Shown here: positions 59,042-64,000 of the stretch, one piece after another
Position numbering within the stretch: the stretch's first letter is position 1
Layout of the letters: every line of letters begins with the position of its first letter
DNA from: Cubamyces lactineus
Taxonomy: Eukaryota > Basidiomycota > Agaricomycetes > Polyporales > Polyporaceae
DNA length: 64,000 nucleotides
Reading direction: 5' to 3'
NCBI GenBank assembly: GCA_022376465.1
Contig: JACDTU010000002.1
Span: forward strand, 186,001 to 250,000
Translations under genes and position numbers: made by a program
Notes under the pieces: model-generated
Databases searched by the model: none
What the model was told of the DNA's origin: nothing
Seen by the model: only the letters and a program-made list of their open reading frames with translations

Positions 59042-60518
59042 ATGAACGCTGAACTTGCTCATTCACCCGCAGATGCTGAAACATCCGGGTCCACTGAGCT
59101 TGTATCTACGGGGGGCGTTGCCGAGTCACGCGCGCTGTTCGATAAGTTCGTCACGAAGCCCTACGTCGCGTTCCACGAATCCATCTTGCCTGCGAGTAAG
59201 TCTGAATAGTCAGGTTCTCTAGGAATATTGAGTAACTGACATTGGATATCCGTTCCTATAGAGGGTACGTACGACGTTCAAGACCATCTCGTCGCCGTTG
59301 AGGGCGGCGAGATATCCGTCAGGTGCCTCGTACCTGTCGTGGAAGACGCCAATGAGACCTTTCCCGTTCTGGTCTTCATGCACGGAGGGGGTGAGTTCGC
59401 CTATGCTGATTATATGGCGGACGGTTTCTAACCATAATGAGTTTCGATTGCATTTCCGAACTTTGCCTCTAGGAATGTGCCTCGGGAGTATTGAGTTAGA
59501 TGACTACGCTCTCCGCGGTTGGTGTGTGAAGCACAAAATCTCTATTGTAAACGTCGATTACCGGTAAGCAGTACGGAAGGAGTCGACTGACATGGGTTAC
59601 TCAACAGCATTCTCCAGTCTCGCTCCTGAGCACCCCTTCCCTACTGCGGTCAACGATTGCCACACCGCACTGAAATGGGTACGCCGATCTGACTGACTGT
59701 GTATGATCGTAGTTCTCAGAGCAACTTGCAGGTTGTTTCGAACACGCCCCTCTTGAAAGGTGATCTTAGCAAGGGCTTCATAGTCGGAGGCCACTCTGCG
59801 GGCGCATACCTCTGCGCAGTGCTTGTCCATATCGCTCGAGACGATCCTTTCTTTGAGGGCCGGCGCCTCACCGGCCAACTCCTGCGTGAACCCACTGTTT
59901 GTCGTTATCAGGCATATCCAGAGAGGTAAGGCCGCGTTGGGTCTATCTCCGTGATGAACAAAAACACGGCGGTATCAGCAGGGCTGACCTGCGCTGCCTT
60001 TGCTAGTCTCAAACACAAGTTCCGCTCAATCGAGGAAAACAAGGACGTGCCTCCAGTCACTAAAGGCCAGCTGGATCGGCTTAGAGGTACGTCTTCCAGG
60101 GTCGGCCATGTTGTTCAGAAATATGCGCGGTTAACGATTCAATCTTGTAGCGTGGTACAATGGGCCACCGACTGACCCCAGATGCTCGCCGCTCCTTTAC
60201 CCATCTCACGAAGGGCTCCCTCGTGCGTACATCCAAGCCAGCCAGCTCGATGTGCTGCGCGACGATGGCCTCGTGTATGCCGAGGTACTCAAAGAAGCTG
60301 GCGTCGAGGTCAAAGTGGAATTGTACGTGTCTTGTGGATCCCGAACTTTGAGCCAACTAGCCAGTACTCACTATTCGTCCCCGACCTCTACCTCTGACAG
60401 ATATCCTGATGTCGGTCATGGATGGTACTACAATGATCCGACCAGCGCTGCTTCCGCTCGGGCGCGAGAGGGCGTTGATGAGGCTTTGGAATGGCTCTTG
60501 GGTCGCCGCCAGAGCTGA
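59042..60518 (+). CDS. alpha/beta hydrolase (esterase/lipase, HSL-like fold-3)
   Basis: A multi-exon gene of about 340 residues. The oxyanion motif appears as VLVFMHGGG just before an intron, followed by [15 protein letters not shown] and [21 protein letters not shown], typical of the hormone-sensitive-lipase-type family. The nucleophile elbow is [10 protein letters not shown]. The acid residue probably lies in [12 protein letters not shown] and the catalytic His in [10 protein letters not shown]. The order HGGG, GHSAG, D, H is complete, so the enzyme should be active on small esters. No signal peptide is seen, suggesting the cytosol. ATG 59042 lies just after the upstream non-coding region and gives a Ser/Ala-rich leader. 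Confidence 0.85.
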
Positions 60519-60926
60519 ACCTTCGCTGTATACGACAAAATCCTTGATTGTGGTTAATACATAGTCTCCCGTAGGCAGACGACCGATGTGCTATACTGAG
60601 TGATACAGGAGATTTTCATACAATCGAGATCAATGAGAGTTCTGGGCAGGTCCGGCGACAGGGTAGAAGAGGCGGTAGCCACTCGAGCGTGCATTCGCGA
60701 TACCATGTCACTTTGTGAACCATATTATGGGATACGTAGTGCCAATGAATTCGGGCTCGAGCTTCGATTGCAGTGTTCTGCACCTCTTCCCCTCTAGAAC
60801 AACCCAATTGCGTCAAATCCTTGCGCGCTGCGTGCCACCTCCAAGATACGGTCACGTGAACTAACACGGCGCATAGCGCGCGTTCCGAACGCGATTGACG
60901 AGCGCCTTCCGCTCTTGCTCTCAACG

Positions 60927-61857
60927 ATGACTTCGAAAGTACTGCGCGTGCCAAAGCTTGACCTAAGCGCCGTCCTCGCCCAGCAGAACCCCCAGATAGA
61001 CCTTAGGCTTGATGCATACGAGGCTTCTACGCGCAATTTCCTCACTGCAGTCTCCAACTATACCCAACGTGCCGTCGCGGAGATCACGCACCGGAAGAAT
61101 GCGTACGCCGCCGAGAAGAAGCGGCTCGCGGAGAAGACGCAGCAGATCGAGGCGGAGACGAACCAGTGCAAAGTGAAAGAGATTGAGCTGATTGCTGGTG
61201 CGTGTCGCGTCTTCTGCGCGTGAGGCAGGTAGATTGGGTGGCTGAAGGTCAGGGCAGTGTTGGATCGGGAGCAGGAGGAGAAGAAGGAGGCGGAGGCAAG
61301 CGTAGCTGCGTTTCGACGACAACTGGGCTCGATCAAGGACAAATGTGCGTCGCTGGACGTCGAGATTGAGCAAAATCGTATCGTGGCTGCGAACCTCATG
61401 CGCGGTGCGTGTTCCGTCCCCCAACATTCTCGTTCGACATATTGATGTCCCATATGCGCATGAGCACAGAGAGGAGACGCGAGCAGTCGATTCTGGCTGA
61501 GCATGCCTCGCGAACATATCCGGAGCTGACTGCATGCGAAGCGGTACTCAAGTGCGCGATTGAGGGCATCGACAAGGACAAGATCTTGATCCGTTTCACC
61601 CATATCGACTCCGCGGACCTGAATCGCGAGTTCAGTATCGTCATAGACGTCTCCGCCAGACTGTACAGAGGTGAGCTCCCTCTCTTTCTCAGCGCATGCG
61701 GAGCCGCGGTGCTCAGACCAACGTAGTGCCGACAACGACGCCCTTCCTGCCCACGCTCCCGATCCTTCTCGACGAGCTCAACGAGTCTCGAGACGTGTAC
61801 GCTTTCATTCGACAGGTGCGGCAGGCGTTCTGCGACCTGGTTGAGCATGGTCGATGA
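60927..61857 (+). CDS. SPC25: kinetochore protein Spc25 (Ndc80 complex)
   Basis: Four exons (60927-61197, 61258-61404, 61470-61670, 61727-61857), all split after the first codon base, give 249 residues, the usual Spc25 size. After a short N-terminus with DLSAVLAQQNPQIDLRLD comes a coiled coil of about 120 residues rich in Glu, Lys and Gln. The C-terminal globular domain follows: YPELTACEAVLKCAIEGI, KILIRFTHIDSADLNREFSI, IDVSARLYRV, LPILLDELNESRDVYAFIRQ, which fits the RWD-like Spc25 fold that pairs with Spc24 at the inner kinetochore. Identification is by overall pattern. Confidence 0.85.
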
Positions 61858-62015
61858 CCACTGCTGTATCGTTATGTTTGATACCCCACCTCTGTGTTAC
61901 TGTAGTACTGGTGTAGCTGTACTTGAGTTGTGTTCAAGCGTCGAACACTTCTTGGCCGGAATCACGGTATTCAACAAAGGCGGTGACTATTTGCAAGTGA
62001 CGCAAGGGAGATCAT

Positions 62016-62087
62016 AGCAACTTGACGCAGTGGAAGCGTGCAGGGCTCATAACCCTGAAGTCCCTGGATCGAAACCAGGAGTTGCTA
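62016..62087 (+). tRNA. initiator tRNA-Met (CAU), intronless
   Basis: The 72-nt sequence folds fully: acceptor AGCAACT pairs with AGTTGCT with discriminator A at 62087; anticodon stem CAGGG/CCCTG encloses CTCATAA with CAT at 62048-62050; T stem CCTGG/CCAGG encloses ATCGAAA. The A1:U72 pair, the three G:C pairs next to the anticodon loop and the T-loop A(T)CGAAA in place of TTCRA mark a eukaryotic initiator tRNA. The A box (TGACGCAGTGGAAGCG region) and B box (GGATCGAAACC) are present. A weak T-rich run follows. Confidence 0.95.
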
Positions 62088-62282
62088 AATTTATTCTTTG
62101 TAGATGCTCTCTGCTTTCATTTTTTGGACGCATCGACGACATTCTGTTCGCGTCATCCATTATACTGCAGAGTACACCACTGCTGGTTCTATCATTGTGT
62201 GTAATATAATCACCGGATATAATCCGGGAGAGCTTTCTGGGCAGCGTTAAGGTGGTATTAGGATATGAGCGCCAATTGGACG

Positions 62283-62520
62283 CTTAGTGACTCTCACCAG
62301 GACCCCCGAAAATCCACCTAGATCTTACATGCCGAAATCCCCGAAAACGGGCCCGAAGGGCCCGGGAAGCTACATGCCAAATCCAGCCAGATCCCCGAAA
62401 ATCCGGCTTTCAGAGCGCCAGGTCACATCCCGAAGACGGGCCCTGCGGCAGGTGGCTTATGTGCCGGGATCCCTGAAAATGTGGGTCTGGACCTGACATC
62501 ATACCCCGGCGGCCCGGTGG
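62283..62520 (+). repeat. subterminal-type repeats A(T/C)CCC(C/T)GAAAA
   Basis: The word occurs near 62303, 62338, 62392 and 62469 with a relative at 62429, interleaved with two TACATGCC(G/A)AAATCC copies and GC-rich GGGCCCGAAGGGCCC hairpins. Such arrays are usual near the ends of DNA transposons and lie between the tRNA gene and the Ulp1-like gene. Confidence 0.5.
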
Positions 62521-62847
62521 GGTTAGCAACGCGTGAAACCCTATCTCAGTTAGCTCCCAGCCCAGTTCGATGACGCAAGAAGACGGGTGAAATTTCTGCA
62601 TTAGGCAAGGTACTTACCAAACGCTTGAGCTGTTTACCACTAACGGTGCGGGTTGACTGTCCCCCCTCACTAAAATAGGGTTGTTTCCGTTGCAATTTCT
62701 GGATTATTCACACTTTTTTGGGCACTCTCCTTCCGAAAATGTAGGATATTCTATCGATGACGGGGTCGCAAACCCACCAAATCTATTCTATCGCTCTGCC
62801 GTGGTTCGTTTGACTGCAAGTTCTCTGCTTCTCTTGATGCTGCGGCT

Positions 62848-64000
62848 ATGACTATTCAAACTTCTGGCGATGTCATTCCAGTCTCTGAATCTCTGGCGCC
62901 CCCTTCGTTACTGGAGGCTGTGTGCCCGCCACCGGAGTTACCTGTCTCTCAGCTTCTCCAGTGGCCATATACTCCTTGGCGTCCAGGGAGCCGCAAGTTC
63001 GCTTTATCACCCCAGGAATGGTTACGTGCAGAGGCACCTACAGTCTCTGAATTCCCTCCCCAAGATCTCTTACTGCCGCCTTCTCGGGTCTGCAAGACTC
63101 TCGGTACACTCCTCACCCAGGTACGGGAGGAAGGGGTCAACGTGCATTCCGTGCAGCATCCCATCCACGAGGGGGTGTATTTACCTCTCTGGGTCATTCC
63201 GGTATGGGAACATGCAGATTTTTTGCTCTACATGCAACAGCTGTGGCGAGGGAGGCTTGTATGGGTTGAGAAGGCAGCAAGCGACGAGAACTGGCCAGAG
63301 GAACTTCGACGAGGTGCTCAAGATTCAATCAATGCTGCACCCTGGAGAGGCGGCCTATCTCTGCTTCAACGGGGGATGGTCAAAGTCTCCCACCTTGCAA
63401 ATATCCTCCTCTCAAATAGCTGGCTCGATGATGAGGTCCTCGACACCCTGGGTAATGTATTTCACCTAGAGATAGCAAGACGGGACTTTGATCTACGAAC
63501 CACACTAGTCGCCTCAGCTCACCTTCGCACTTGCCTCTCAAACGAAAACTCTGGGATCAACCGTTACTATAGCCAGAAGCTCTCGTCTGGTAGCGTCACA
63601 CGCCTCCTGATGCCGTGCAACATTGTGAACACACACTGGATACCTCTGGAGATCGACACTTTGGAGAGCGTGATCAGCCTGGGAGACTCGAGGCCATCAA
63701 GTCTGTCTGAACGGCATGTGTCCACTCTGCTTGCTGACGTCCGAGCCTGGTTGGGCCGTATCCTCCCTCAACGTGAATGGCGGGTCAATACAACCGCACT
63801 CGAAACAGGGATCCAGCTGGATACGACATCCTGTGGTATTGCAACCCTCAATGCCATTGAACGGCGGATCTTTGTGGACGCACCGAGATGGTTACCTAAG
63901 GCCCCAGGGAAAACACGGGTACGCTACTTCCGTTGGTGCTTGGAGATCGCTCAGGCTATGGTGCGTGCCGATGCGAGTACAGGTGAACATACACATGCTA
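62848..64000 (+). CDS. C48 (Ulp1/SENP-like) cysteine protease, cut by window edge
   Basis: The frame is open from ATG 62848 to the last base (384 codons). Residues 1-180 are Pro/Leu-rich and unrecognised. From about 185 it follows the Ulp1 fold: NSWLDDEVLD (substrate groove), NTHWIPLEI with His 263, an Asp near 280, and GIQLDTTSCGIATLNAI with oxyanion Gln 323 and nucleophile Cys 329. The triad is complete, so the enzyme could be active. Divergent Ulp1-like genes of this sort are common cargo of basidiomycete transposons; the preceding repeat block supports this. An in-frame ATG at 62837 is blocked by a stop, which decides the start. Target (SUMO or another protein) is unknown. Confidence 0.75.
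   Translation, partial: MTIQTSGDVIPVSESLAPPSLLEAVCPPPELPVSQLLQWPYTPWRPGSRKFALSPQEWLRAEAPTVSEFPPQDLLLPPSRVCKTLGTLLTQVREEGVNVHSVQHPIHEGVYLPLWVIPVWEHADFLLYMQQLWRGRLVWVEKAASDENWPEELRRGAQDSINAAPWRGGLSLLQRGMVKVSHLANILLSNSWLDDEVLDTLGNVFHLEIARRDFDLRTTLVASAHLRTCLSNENSGINRYYSQKLSSGSVTRLLMPCNIVNTHWIPLEIDTLESVISLGDSRPSSLSERHVSTLLADVRAWLGRILPQREWRVNTTALETGIQLDTTSCGIATLNAIERRIFVDAPRWLPKAPGKTRVRYFRWCLEIAQAMVRADASTGEHTHA

Overview
The window looks like nuclear DNA of a filamentous basidiomycete, most likely an agaricomycete mushroom or polypore. Genes are split by many short introns (about 45-70 bp, GTRNGY donors, YAG acceptors). Housekeeping genes of fungal type sit beside lineage-specific material: a CxC2-type KDZ transposase, a TET/JBP dioxygenase homologue, Ty3-type retroelements and a Ulp1-like protease. 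Gene calls come from reading frames, splice signals and remembered family motifs; no database was consulted.

Region 1 (1-16844) is mobile DNA. The 3' end of an LTR retrotransposon (gag-like frame plus a 435-bp LTR) abuts a 15.5-kb DNA transposon. This transposon is bounded by 116-bp terminal inverted repeats at 1354-1469 and 16729-16844. It carries, left to right: a large intact gene of unknown role (minus), two adjacent genes with RNase H1 N-terminal-like hybrid-binding domains (plus), a small unknown gene (minus), a near-perfect 2.8-kb palindrome, a broken TET/JBP 2-oxoglutarate dioxygenase gene (minus), and an intact KDZ transposase (plus) ending 8 bp before the right repeat. TET/JBP genes travelling with KDZ transposons are known from mushrooms. 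The full cargo plus the palindrome in one bounded element is the most interesting object here.

Region 2 (16845-26512) is a graveyard: a Ty3/Gypsy pol fragment, a zone built from TGCGA-type short repeats, a TTTGTCCGG-motif repeat cluster and long stretches without convincing genes. Seven in-frame stops in the decayed elements of regions 1 and 2 are all TGA, as expected from C-to-T change at CGA codons, and both TIR mismatches are CpG transitions.

Region 3 (26513-61857) is an ordinary gene-bearing segment: a tail-anchored unknown protein, a GH38 alpha-mannosidase of Ams1 type, an Iml2/TTC39 TPR protein, a TEA-domain transcription factor, a TDT/SLAC1-type carrier, an RNF216-like RBR ubiquitin ligase, a secreted double-psi beta-barrel protein, an F-box/LRR protein, an unknown gene, an alpha/beta hydrolase and the kinetochore subunit Spc25.

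Region 4 (61858-64000) has an initiator tRNA-Met gene, then a GC-rich block of short motifs and the start of a C48 (Ulp1-like) protease gene that runs off the right edge, probably part of another transposon.
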